Positions 33,316-44,309 of a stretch of DNA of 64,000 nucleotides are shown here, one piece after another (positions within the stretch are counted from its first letter, which is position 1; every line of letters starts with the position of its first letter). A program made the position numbers and the translations under genes. Below the pieces are notes generated by a model. The model saw nothing but the letters and a program-made list of their open reading frames with translations, had not been told where the DNA came from and ran no database searches. The DNA is taken from positions 1,860,001 through 1,924,000 of the forward strand of contig JANFAH010000004.1 of NCBI GenBank assembly GCA_024663395.1, written 5' to 3'. Source of the DNA: Pisolithus tinctorius (taxonomy: Eukaryota; Basidiomycota; Agaricomycetes; Boletales; Pisolithaceae).

Positions 33316-34636
33316 ATGGAGCACGAGTATAAATCCTCTGCTGCGGTCTCCATAAACACACCGAACTGCAGTGCACCAGAGTCTGGAGAATGCGCAATTC
33401 AGACAGCTGGGACGCATACTCATGGATCGGACGTCGGGTTTGCGATCGCTCACCACCAAGCCGTGAGGAGCGTGGAATCTCTCGCTACGATAGATCGTCC
33501 TCCAAGCGACGCAGAAGAACTCCCTCCTTCGAAGATATACCACCCACTTTCTCCTCATGTCCTGGCGCTCCTCATGCCTTCTTCCGTCTTTGGGACCCTC
33601 GCTAGGCTCGGTCTAGATGCTCTTACGACCTACAATGGACAGAGCGTGTTCGCTTTGGCATACGCGCAGGCCACTGGTTGTTTCATTATGGGGATTGCAC
33701 TGGGCATGAGAGCCCCTTTTGGGAGATAGTAAGCCTGTGGTCTTGTTCCTAGTCACATTGGTTATTGACTTAAGCAGCTATGGACCCTTGTACACGGCAA
33801 TGACAACAGGTCGGCTCGGTGACTATATTTCCGCGATAGTACCTTTACGCCTAGCTTTTCAGGATTCTGTGGATCGTTGACTACGTTTTCCGGATGGCAA
33901 GTGGATGTCTTCGACTCGTGGGTGAACGCCGGACAATATCCCAGAGCAGGTCTCCAAAATGTCTGGTTCCTTCGAAGTCGTCTGCAATATCGATTCTTAA
34001 ACCCCTTTACGTTTTCAGTTCCTTGATGGCCTTACCCAAACTTGGGTTACTCTCGTGGTTTCCCTGGCTTCCCTATCGTTTGGCGTACATGTATGTGGGT
34101 TGATCGTGCCCTACTTCCCCGCACCACGCCCTCCAAGCAGAGGCTTCCGGTACACCTTAATCGTGGCGTCAGTCCTGGCTTACGCTGCGACATTCCCCGC
34201 GTACTTTTACCTGCCCGCCGATTTTCGCCATCAGGCAACTGCAGCGCTCCTATTTTCCTATCCAGGAACGTTATCTCGGTATCTCCTCTCCATATATCTC
34301 AACCAGCGCAGCAAGTATTTTCCTCTCGGAACATTTGCCGCCAATGCGATTGGGACTGCCCTTCTCGGATTATTCCACGTATTACAGAATCTCCCTTCGT
34401 CTGTGTCACCTGCTGCATGTTCCCTCCTCCAAGGGCTTGGCGATGGGTACTGTGGGTGTCTCACTACGATAAGTACGTTCGCCGCAGAGGTAGTTGCGTT
34501 AGGGGGATGGAAGTCTTGGCTTTACGTGGTGATTAGCTGGTGTATGGGACAGCTACTACTCTTGATCATCATGGGGACGTCGTTCTGGGCGGGTCATGTG
34601 AATGAGCGCATGATCTGCGCATTTAACGCCTCATGA
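33316..34636 (+). CDS. FEX1: Fluoride exporter FEX (CrcB family, two-domain)
   Basis: Exons 33316-33728, 33778-33809, 33863-33960 and 34019-34636 give 386 aa. An 80-residue polar tail precedes two CrcB repeats. Repeat 1 has LALLMPSSVFGTLARLGLDA, then PLYTAMTTGFCGSLTTFSGW. Repeat 2 has FPLGTFAANAIGTALLGLFH, then GYCGCLTTISTFAAE. The G.CGS.TTFS and N..GT..LG motifs line the dual fluoride pores of CrcB/Fluc channels, which fungi carry as one fused protein at the plasma membrane. FEX protects cells from fluoride. The acceptor of exon 2 is a NAGNAG (aagcag, start 33775 or 33778). Upstream ATG at 33253 is in frame but less likely. Confidence 0.93.
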
Positions 34637-34803
34637 ACGATTTCGATAGTGATACTCTGTTTACAATTACTCAACCGCTGGTTAAGAGGGCTTGTGTGAG
34701 CCTGTGTCATTGAGCGGAGCTCCAATCGTTGGCATTGCCATTTTGAGTGAGATATGCGGGCAGGGTATTAGTGGAAACTCGCCAAAAACGACTTCAGCTG
34801 GTC

Positions 34804-36335
34804 ATGATGTCACGCCCAACCGAAGGAAACGAGGACGAGGTTGAACTGGCGGAGGAAGTCATCAGTGGAAATGGTGAAATTGACGAGGTGATGGAAGAGG
34901 TTGAGGAGGGATACAGTGAGCAACTCGAGCCTCATGAGTCCGCCTCCAACTGACCCCATCGCCTCACCTCTAGCATCATCGACACCTACATCAACACTTA
35001 CATGGATTAGCTGGTTCTGCTCTCTTCCTGGTCACGAATACTTTAGCGAAGTGGCAGAGGATTTCATTGAAGATGATTTCAACCTCACTGGCCTAAACAC
35101 CATGGTACCATTTTGGAAGGAAGCGATGGAGATGGTTTTGGACGTCGAGCCAGGTATTCTTCTACTCAGATTGCACGCCAAGGTCGCTATAACATATTTC
35201 CCTCGACAGATGAGGACTCTTCAAGAATTCCAGACGTTTCCATAGTCGAGGCGTCTGCCGAACTGCTGTACGGTCTCGTTCACCAGCGTTATATTCTTAC
35301 ACGTGCAGGCCTACAATCCATGGTTTGTTCCCGGTGATCACATGCTTGGTCCGACTGATCTTATGCGTTGTGCAGGTGGAAAAGTACGAAAGTGCCGCTT
35401 TCGGGATCTGTCCGCGAGTGTACTGTGTGGGGTGCAACGTTGTCCCATGTGGTCGTTCCGATTTGCCTGGAATCGACACCGTGAAGTTATACTGCCCGAA
35501 TTGCAATGACATCTATGCTCCTCCCAGTAGTCGCTTCCAGGGTGTTGATGGTGCCGCGTGTCTCTATTAATATTTTTCCTGCCTCTACTCACGGCCCTTT
35601 GAGGAATATAGGGGCATTTTTTGGTACCACGTTCGCACATCTATTTTTCCAAACATATCGCGAGCTTGCGCCAGCACCTTTCTACAAGCTCTCGCTGTCC
35701 GCAGATTCCTCCTTGTCACCTGGACGGTCCCCACTCAGTGATTCAGGCAATAGTACATCTCGACCATCACCGTTCGTGAATCCGAACCCGCATGGAGGTC
35801 AAAAACGGCCAGAGGGGCGCGTGTATTCCCCGCGAGTATATGGCTTCAAAGTGAGCGAACAAGCGAAGTCTGGCCCTCGTATGCAGTGGTTGCGGCTGAG
35901 ACCCCAAAGCCCGGACGAACTGGATTTGGTAGATTGGCGTGGAAGATGGATAGATGACGAGTATGATGACGTAGATGAGGTGGATGAGGAAGACAGACGG
36001 ATGGAGGATTTCGATCCGGTAGGAGACCTGTTCTGAATGGTATCTCGCTACTCGTTTAGGTAATCCATCGAGGACAGGATGCCGCTGATGGGGAAGAAGA
36101 GGAAGAAGAGGAGGAGGAGGAGGAGGAGGAAGGGGATGAGGAAGGGGGTCGTAGACACCAAGCTAGAGGTGAGCAGTCTGTCGACTTGATGCCGCCGCCA
36201 ACACCTATCCACCTGCCTTCCTCTGCTCGCACCTCACCGACATCTGACCCAACTCGCCTTCAAGAGAACTTCAACCACGCAGCAGCGAGGAGTTCGGTGC
36301 CAACAGGAAGGGTGAGGGTGGTCAGGCAATACTGA
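34804..36335 (+). CDS. CKB1: Casein kinase 2 regulatory subunit beta
   Basis: Exons 34804-34915, 34974-35153, 35210-35322, 35376-35550, 35612-36018 and 36060-36335 give 420 aa. An acidic N-terminus leads into the core WISWFCSLPGHEYFSEVAED, DFNLTGLNTMVPFWKEAMEM, VHQRYILTRAGLQSM, the zinc finger C-x4-C...C-x2-C (CPRVYCVGCNV and LYCPNCNDIY), and the dimer and alpha-contact segment FFGTTFAHLFFQTYRELAPA. CK2 beta tetramerises and tunes the catalytic alpha subunits. It is much longer than the yeast or human subunit: a Ser/Pro insert follows the core, and exon 6 adds an almost pure Glu run (about 36099-36140) and a basic tail. Confidence 0.93.
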
Positions 36336-36982
36336 ATCATTACCGAGGTAAATCTCCAGTTAGCGCAACTATGTCCTCCAGACCGCAACGCCCCGTGAAT
36401 ATCAATGTAGTTGGCTCACACACTCCCCCACCCATCATCGCAAGTAGCTACGTCTCTCCATGAGCATTATAGGGTTCGATCAGTTGTTTTGCTCAGACTC
36501 TGGATATGTGGCAAAACACAGCTTTTCCTCTTGAGCATTTCAGTGTTCCGACGGTTCTGTTGTCCCTATCCCATTGGGGTAGTAAATTTCTGGTGAAAAA
36601 AACGTGTATTCTACGAGGTAATGGACTAGATACACGTTATTTAAATTGGACATGATGACTGCAGGGACCCAGGGCAAGGATTCTTTGAAGTGACAGGAGG
36701 CCTACCGTGCATAGTCAGTGCTGTAAGACCACCTCTACGGGCGGAGCAAGGCTGGGCATGCGGTGATGAAGGACTTCCGATGATCCGTTCTACCTGTGCT
36801 ACGAACGAGTCCGTGCACACAGGACACCGTTGGGTTTCATCATGTCATACCTCCATTTTTGGCGGTATGTTCTCACGGACAAAGCAACTGTACAGGTCCA
36901 AGCCACCATGATCACTGTGGTCTCCGCGCAACGCGACGTAACGCGAAGCAGCAACGTCAACCCTCGAAGAACGGTCAAGATC
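36336..36982. promoter_or_regulatory. Upstream region of eL36
   Basis: About 650 bp between CKB1 and the eL36 gene. No gene is supported and no distinctive ribosomal-protein promoter element stood out. Confidence 0.35.
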
Positions 36983-37450
36983 ATGGCTCGTACCAGTATG
37001 TTTTCGTGGCATTGGACGGAGTAGCTCACGGACTGACCAGAGCAGATCTGCGTTATGGCTTGAACAAGGGATATCCTACCACCCCCCTTCCCAAGGCATC
37101 TCGCCCAAGCCAACGGAAGGGCATCCAGTCAACGAAAAACAAGTTCGTGCACTCGATAATTCGCGAGGTTGCAGGATTCTCGCCTTATGAGAGACGAGTA
37201 CTGGAGTTGCTACGAAACTCCAAGGTATGTTTACGTGGGATAGTCAGAGAGCGTGACCATAATCGATTCTAACAGGACAAAAAGGCGCGGAAGTTGACCA
37301 AGAAGCGGGTGAGTTCTAGTCAACATATCTTGCCTTTCGTAGCCTAAGGAATCCATACTTTCTCGATCTCAGCTTGGTACAATGCTGCGCTCGAAGCGCA
37401 AACTCGAGGAGCTTGGTACTGTCATTCAGGAGAGCCGACGGGCACACTGA
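36983..37450 (+). CDS. RPL36: Ribosomal protein eL36
   Basis: Exons 36983-36995 (13 nt), 37046-37224, 37276-37308 and 37373-37450 give 100 aa, the usual eL36 length. It reads [60 protein letters not shown] and [20 protein letters not shown], matching eL36 end to end. It is a basic large-subunit protein that binds 25S/5.8S rRNA. Short first exons carrying just the first few codons are typical of fungal ribosomal protein genes. Confidence 0.95.
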
Positions 37451-37824
37451 ACGACATTCTCGATTTTATTAGCTCAGTAAATTCGTGTTACTCTCCACCT
37501 CATGCATGCTATGCCATGTCTATGTATTACACACTGCGACTCTTCGGATGGTTTCATTATGCAGAGAGCGTTGGTCACAGTTTTGTCAGCCGAGAAACCA
37601 TGGTCGGCCGACGCCGTGTTTGAAACTCCGCATCCCGTTGGGTTGCAGTTGAAATGCCGAGATGCCGGCTCGGATCACATCACTTTATTACGTCACGCGA
37701 CTGATTTTTTGTGCGTGATGCGTCGGCATCGGATTTTGCGGTTGAGAAACTGAACTCTGGCACTGGCTTGCCCATCGAGCAGCATCTATTTAACTGTGTC
37801 GTTTCACCGCCTGCAGCTGCTCGA
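37451..37824. promoter_or_regulatory. Intergenic region upstream of the VTT gene
   Basis: About 370 bp of eL36 3' flank and VTT-gene promoter. Nothing else seen. Confidence 0.35.
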
Positions 37825-39336
37825 ATGTCACTGGCAGTGCCTCCACCGAATCGTCATCGCGCATCCTCCACCAACGTACGTCCCGCTCTGACAATAAATA
37901 CGCTGGGTAGACGACGTTCGTTGTCGTTGGCCCTGCCGATTCAGCAGAGTTCAGAACCTTCCACTCCCACCGCTGCTCACCCAGCAGCAGCCAGCATCTC
38001 TACTTCTTCTTTATCTCAGCCATCTCAACCATCTATGTTGGCGTTGCTGGTCTCAAAGTGCCTCGAACTGTTGCACGTGCCCACGCAACATTCTATCAAC
38101 TGGTCTACTCCATCGTCTCCTTATTCAAGCAGCGATGACGATTTAGTGCTTCCCCTTTCTGCCTCTTCACAGAAGGCTACGTTCGGTGATGTTTCTAACG
38201 AGAAACAGACTTCCAAGTCACACCGGCTGTGCCTGCGCACTCCTACAGTCAGTTGTCCCTATTCTTTAATAAAAATATTGGGAACTTCTGACCTCTCCCA
38301 AGGTGCACGAACCACTCTTGCTCGTTGTGCTCTTGTTCCCCTTGTCAACGGCACTCGTCTTTCTGTCCCTGTACTCCCTACCCATCTCTGTCACCTGGCC
38401 TCGTACCCTTTCTGAACTTGCAGAGCTCAATTTGGAGCTTCAAAGATATTCACAGAGTGGGCCTGGCCCTCTTGCACATGTCATAGGTGTGCTATCCGTT
38501 ACAGCAGTGTGGAAACATGCATGGTCCATTCCGGGAAGCGTCATCTGGGTACGTGACATATTTTGGCTCGCACGCTCCACGAGTCGTGCTAAGCATCCGG
38601 CTATTTAGAATGTCCTGGCCGGCGCACTATTCCACCCGCTGTGGGCAACGTTGCTTCTCTCCGCTTTGACAACTATTGGCTCGGTATTTGCAACTCTACT
38701 GTGCATGCCTTTGGCACCTTCATTGAGTCGCCTCTGGCCGCGGGCATTGGAAATGACTCGAAATGCCATCGAGGGCGAACCCGATTTGTCTACCAGTTCA
38801 AAATTAAAGTCACCAGCTTGGGTCCGTCTGTCCATATTACGCCTCGTCGGGGTTGTACCTTGGTCGGGAATTAATATCGCGTGCGGGGTGTGTGGTGTCG
38901 CATTGTCCGACTGTACTCTTGGCTCGTTCATCGGTTGTTTACCATGGACCGCTGTTACGTGTCAAGTAGGTAACCAGTACTTTTCTATTGTGGCAACTCA
39001 CAGATAATTCGTGTCTAGATCGGTGACATCCTTCAGACTGTAGCGTCCGCTGCATCACCGGCACATGAGACTGTGTCGTCGTTGTTGGCATCCCCTGACA
39101 TTGTGCTCAAGTTGGTAGTCCTGTCCTTCCTCTCACTTGCACCTATTTTGGGTCGGGAACGGTTGCGCGCCCTCGTTCTAAAATCACCATCAGTACAATC
39201 GGACATTGCGAAGGTGGACAAGCGGAATTGGTTGCTTAGGTGGCCAACGACGATAAGACTGCCATCTAGGGCGCGATCGCGCACTGAAGACAGGAGGCCA
39301 GACCAGACTGCACCACCCAAATCTGCTTTTCCCTGA
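37825..39336 (+). CDS. VTT-domain (DedA/TMEM41-like) membrane protein
   Basis: Exons 37825-38247, 38303-38548, 38609-38965 and 39019-39336 give 447 aa. A Ser/Pro/Arg-rich cytosolic N-terminus of about 140 residues precedes TM1 (LLLVVLLFPLSTALVFLSLY). The VTT core follows: SIPGSVIWNVLAGALFHPLW, TTIGSVFATLLCMPLAPSLS and WVRLSILRLVGVVPWSGINI, then LSDCTLGSFIGCLPWTAVTC. The GS..WNVLAGALF and R..G..P.....I motifs mark the DedA/SNARE-associated family, whose eukaryotic members TMEM41B and VMP1 are scramblases. It is distinct from the Tvp38-type protein at 1.3-2.6 kb. Substrate and organelle are not evident. Confidence 0.85.
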
Positions 39337-40330
39337 GCACCCAGTGTCTTACCGGTTCCGGGGACTATTGGTTATTTATTTTCGCCAGGCATCACGGGGT
39401 TCGGCGTTCACTCACATCTTTCACCCATCTCTACGAAGATAAGGTGGCACTGCCATCTCTTCCCAGTTTTGTTTTAGGGTGAAACTATACCCACTAATAT
39501 CACGACCATTACCCCTACCTGTTAACGCATTATCTAACGCCATTTAATGACCCACCTGTACCCATAATTACTTTGCTTTGGTAGTCTCATTGACTACCGG
39601 TTTTCATCCGTCCCAGCTCGATGCCGCTATAGCACTCCACCTACGCTGCATAGGTTTTGCGAACCCTTCAATATTTTTGACGCGAATGACTGGTCTATCC
39701 GTGATTGTAAATACCGCCTGGTGTAGTAATGGTGTATAAACTCTGAAACGCGTCTAGGCAGCATACCCTTGACAAATCGAGGCTCTACGATCATGTCACT
39801 AGTCTCCAAGGCGCCCTGTGAACTCCACGATGCTACGCCAGTTGATCAGGTACAACAACAGCCCTGAGTGTACCTGTGTCAGCAGTTACCTCCCCCTAAA
39901 CGGTCAACAGAATGAAGGTTTCCGGCGTGGTTTGCCCTTATCCAACCAAATGGCGGTGGCCTTCTTTGTGCTGAGACGATACGCGGTTGTCGTGATTGAG
40001 GACTTCTCCTCGTGGCTAGTTCTCCCACAACGCGATTATGGAAAACATGAGGTGAGCATCCGAGGCGTCCTGCCTTCAACGTGGGCTTTGACCTGTAGGC
40101 AATTTACCTGAGCAACGGCTTACCTGTGCATAGACTTGAGGCAGCCCACCCTTTAAATGAAACTACTTGTGGCCCTCTATTTAATTGGCGGCCGTTATAA
40201 CTTTTCGATCCGAGTCCAGTACTCAGTGTACTATCCTCCCCCCTGGTCTCTCTATTCCTAACTCGGCCTCCATCTTTTGGTACACTCTGACAACCCTTCC
40301 TCAAGGATTGGTGTCTAAGACTCTACCAAC
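39337..40330. other. 1-kb gene-free interval
   Basis: Open frames on both strands (for example 39818-40111 plus) show no family resemblance. It probably holds the promoter of the proline-rich gene. Confidence 0.35.
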
Positions 40331-41564
40331 ATGTCTCAATCGGACCGTGGGCGGCACTCGATGAGCCGCAGGAAACCCGTGCCGAAGTTCATCCCGTCGC
40401 CGCCGCCATCTCCACCCTCTTCGCCAGGGGCACCTTTTGGGCAAATATCATTTGCTTCTGGTTCCTTGGCACAGACGGACATGCCGCCGGTAAGTCACAG
40501 CTATAGTAGTTCTCTACCAAGGGCACTTAGTCCCAGCTGTCAAGCTCCCTGAGGATTGGCGTGATGTCATTGACAGGATGGTTTCGAAAGAGAGACATTC
40601 GACCTTACCTACAATTAACACGATTGTCGATGAAGACGTTTTGGTCAGCGATACTGACGGAGAGATAGAAGGCGAAAGGCAGTCTCAGGCTAGCACAGTA
40701 GGCGAAACGTCGCAACGTTGACAATGACGCACTATTGACAATTCATTTTAGGAATTTGGAACGACAAGAAGTTTCAGGTTCGCTCCACCTTCTCCTTGCG
40801 AGACTTGTGATGGGGAAGCTGTACCTCGCCCTGACTCTCCCACACCCTGGTCGAGACCAGTAGGCAAGCGCAGGGGCCAGGCAGTAGGAAATTTCCCACC
40901 AATAGGCATACAACAGTCAATGATTTTGTTGCAGGAATATCGGCCCCCGACACCTCCTCTGCCACGTCAGCACTCACGATCCCCAACGTCGTCTGCCGAG
41001 TCTCCGACCGTGGCGACCTCACACGAAGTAAGTGAGGGGAAAATGGCACTTATGTCTTCACCAAAAGCCATCGATCTCAAGCCGCGTAGCTTGCCTCCGA
41101 TTCCTACTTACAACAGGTGCAAGCCAACTATATCACCTCCGCTCCCCGCACCCAGGCCGGTGCGGCCTTTGCCTGATGTGCGCAAAGTGCCCCTCCCGAC
41201 TCCGCCGCCTTCCTGGTCTACCCATGAGTATCCCATATCACGTTGCCCGTCAAACCGTGGTTTTGTCTCGTCGGAAAAGGTTTCGCCTACTCTGCGTTCC
41301 GCGAGTCCTACGCAAACACCCTCACCCTCTACACCATATTCCGAAAAGAACTTCTCTCGCTCAACGCGGGCGACTAGTATGAAAAGTGGGCAACATCCTC
41401 ATAATCCATCTGTAGAACAGGTGCGCATAAAGAATGAGGTGTCTACTGTGTCGAAGAACCTACCTGCTAGGCCGGGTACTCTTCGGCAGGCACTGGCACG
41501 AGGATTGAACGGTTTGAAGCGATGGCGTGCGTTGGTCGCCTCGGCGATTTTGTGCCGGTCATAA
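40331..41564 (+). CDS. Uncharacterised proline-rich protein
   Basis: Exons 40331-40489, 40545-40697, 40752-40859 and 40935-41564 give 349 aa. It is dominated by Pro/Ser segments with SH3-ligand-like cores (FIPSPPPSPPSSPGAPFGQ, PPTPPLPRQH, PLPTPPPSW). One non-repetitive acidic patch (LPEDWRDVIDRMVSKERHST then LPTINTIVDEDVLVSDTDGE) and a basic C-terminal box (LPARPGTLRQALARGLNGLK then RWRALVAS) look conserved. No known domain. A scaffold or SH3/WW ligand is possible but unproven. The junction into the last exon skips a 75-nt region that is also open, so intron retention is possible there. Confidence 0.7.
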
Positions 41565-41945
41565 ACGCCCCCCCCTCCCCCCCCTTTTTTTTTTATTGCA
41601 TCTCTCCTTGGGACTATGGAAAGTTATAGCACAGCATATTATACTATGACACGCAAGTTTACTCATGCACTGTCTCATCCTGGGCGCCGGTACTAGGTAA
41701 TTGATAGTAATCGTGTTTATTTACACAATAGCGTTCCTACTTGGTCCGAGCTGGTAATAGCGAGGCGTGCAAGCACTCGTAAACATGACATGACCGGGGT
41801 CTCCTCTCCACACCCCAAACGTTCGAAACGTGTTAAGACAATGTCGGTCTGAAACGTTACTGACCCTCCTCCTGCCCGTGATTCACCTCATCCAGAATTC
41901 GGAGGATCATAGTTCATAGCCTCCACTTTACTTTTACAGTAAACT
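41565..41945. other. Intergenic region with homopolymer tract
   Basis: About 380 bp between the proline-rich gene and the carrier gene. It contains the C/T tract listed separately. Confidence 0.4.
41568..41594. repeat. Pure pyrimidine C-run/T-run tract
   Basis: A block of C broken by one T runs directly into ten T, starting just after the stop codon of the proline-rich gene. It could be a poly(A)-region element or a length-variable microsatellite, and it is prone to sequencing error. Confidence 0.8.
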
Positions 41946-44309
41946 ATGGTCGAGGTTTCCTCACCGCCTCCTCTGCAAACGAATCGCGAAATCTTCGAAG
42001 GAAGCTTTTCTGGTGCACGGGATCGGCCGTTCATACCCAAGCTGAAGTCCGATTCAACGTCTCACCACCCCATACCGCATAGCCTCTGCGAGTTCCGCGA
42101 GCAGGAGGGAACGGAAAACCGCGAACGGACACTGTATGCCCTTTGGAAACATTTACCTCATTCAAGCTATCATGGCTCGGATACCGTGGCCACCCGGCCA
42201 CAACTCAGTGACACATTGACTTTACATAGTGGGGAGGCGGAAACCATGCGGAAGATCTATGACGATGAATTATTGGGGCGGTGCTGTGGTGGTGGGCATA
42301 TGGCGGATGGAAGGCCGACCCACATACAATGGCCTGAATTTAGGAAGTACGCGGAGAGTAAGGAAGTTGGTAAGATGCCATGGCCTTTGTTTTCCCGTCA
42401 AAAGTATCTTCTGTGACACATTGCTGATTATAGAGTTGTGGACCATCTTCCATGACGAACTGGATCTCGATGGTAATGGCTACTTGGACTCAGAGGAGCT
42501 GCGGATCGCATTGAGTAAGGCTGGTGAGTCGTCATCCCGTCCCCATCCCCGTGCGTGGTGCTCGTGTTCAACAATTGGTATGGCACGAAGGCATCAAACT
42601 CTCACCGGCCGGCCTGGCGGAGTTCATGACGGTTTTAACATCGTCACCCTGCTCACATGCGGTCGACTTCCGAGAGTTCAGGAACTTCCTGCTTTTACTA
42701 CCACGAAAGGCGTCCCCCTCTGAGATCTACCGATACTACCAGTGCAAGCGATCCATGAGCGATGATGGACTCGGTGCTGCTAAGGCAACGATGGAAGGTC
42801 TGCCATGCTGTCTCCTCATGAATACTCACAGTCGTCAACTCTCTTGACTAATGCAAGGTGATGTCAGTTTGGGCGCGAATAACAAGCCGCCTCCAGCGCC
42901 GTCATCTTGGAACCCTACAGAGTATACCCCAGTCGACGATGATGGCGACCACCCCGAAGAGGACGCAGAGGAACATCATGACTTGCTTCAAGGCAAGACG
43001 GCAATCAAGTTCTTGTTAGCAGGAGGGATCGCTGGTGCAGGTAATGGTGTTTCCGTGGCATTTGGCTCAAGAATCTTATTCTGCACCAGTGTCTCGCACG
43101 TGCACGGCCCCCTTCGATCGTCTCAAAGTCTTCCTGATTACTCGCCCTCCGGAAATGGGCGGTACAGCACTAGGACCGAAACCTGGCGTTGGGGGCATAA
43201 AGGCAATAGGCGGAGCTGTAGCGCGCATATACGCTGAGGGAGGCGTCCTCGCGTTTTGGACCGGAAACGGGCTCTCTGTATTGAAAATTTTTCCGGAGTC
43301 CGCCATCAAGTTTCTTGCGTACGAATCTGCTGTTCGTTGCTACTTCATTTCCTCGCGGGTGTTGTTTACTCATTCTCTGCTCACTAGAAACGCGCCTTTG
43401 CCAGACATCGGGATCGTGTCAGCGATCCAAGAGACATCAGCGGCAGTAGTCGGTTTTTAGCTGGCGGAATAGGGGGAATCACGAGTCAATTGAGTAAGTG
43501 CACTTCTTAATTCTTGGTCGTATTGCTGACCCGTGAGACAGGCATATACCCTATCGAGACACTCAAGGTAGAGCAGCGGACATGCACTTTACCCCTTTGC
43601 CCACGTTACCTCTACAGACGCAAATGATGAGCTCGACCGGCGACCAGCGGCGAAGTTTGGTGGAGGCGATGCGACGTTTGTACGGCCTGGGAGGCATACG
43701 AGCGTACTACCGCGGACTGCAGGTGTGTTCCCTTTATTTTCTTGCTTGTCCCCCTTTTTGAAAGAGATACAGATTGGTCTGGTTGGGGTGTTTCCGTGCG
43801 TATGATTCCGTGAGCTGCGTCTGAACTTGGTGACGTGGTTGTTATTGCAGGTACTCTGCCATTGACATGAGCACATTCGAAGCCCTGAAATTGGCCTACG
43901 TACGGTCGACTGGCAGAGATGAGCCTGGCGTGCTCGCACTTCTCGCCTTCGGTAGTATTTCGGGGAGCGTTGGCGCTACGAGCGTCTACCCCTTGAATCT
44001 TGTCCGCACCCGCCTACAAGCTTCAGGATCATCTGGCCATCCACAACGATATACTGGTGTCGGAGATGTCATCATCAAAACATACCAGCGTGATGGTTGG
44101 AGAGGTTTCTATAGGGGACTATGTCCGACATTAGCCAAGGTCTGCGATCTGTCTATGCACTTCAATTCCTTTTCCGACCAACACTTCAACAGGTTGTCCC
44201 CTCGGTATCGATCTCCTATCTTGTTTATGAACATAGTAAGCGAAGGTGTGTTTGTCTTCACATTTTCTCCAAAACACATTTAACGATGGGCTCTAGACTT
44301 GGTGTTTAG
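41946..44309 (+). CDS. SAL1: EF-hand calcium-regulated mitochondrial carrier (Sal1/SCaMC type)
   Basis: Twelve exons (41946-42369, 42434-42523, 42591-42797, 42858-43040, 43090-43331, 43388-43493, 43542-43567, 43618-43722, 43773-43795, 43851-44139, 44193-44245, 44297-44309) give 586 aa. The N-terminal half is EF-hand-like; one complete loop is DLDGNGYLDSEE (about residues 152-163) in WTIFHDELDLDGNG. Three carrier repeats follow with signatures APFDRLKVF, YPIETLKTQ and YPLNLVRTRL. This matches the SCaMC/Sal1 ATP-Mg/Pi carriers of the inner mitochondrial membrane. Four exons are 13-53 nt. All junctions keep frame. Confidence 0.92.

Noticed and set aside
43076..43373. Minus-strand frames inside the mitochondrial carrier gene
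   Set aside because: They are antisense shadows of confirmed carrier exons.
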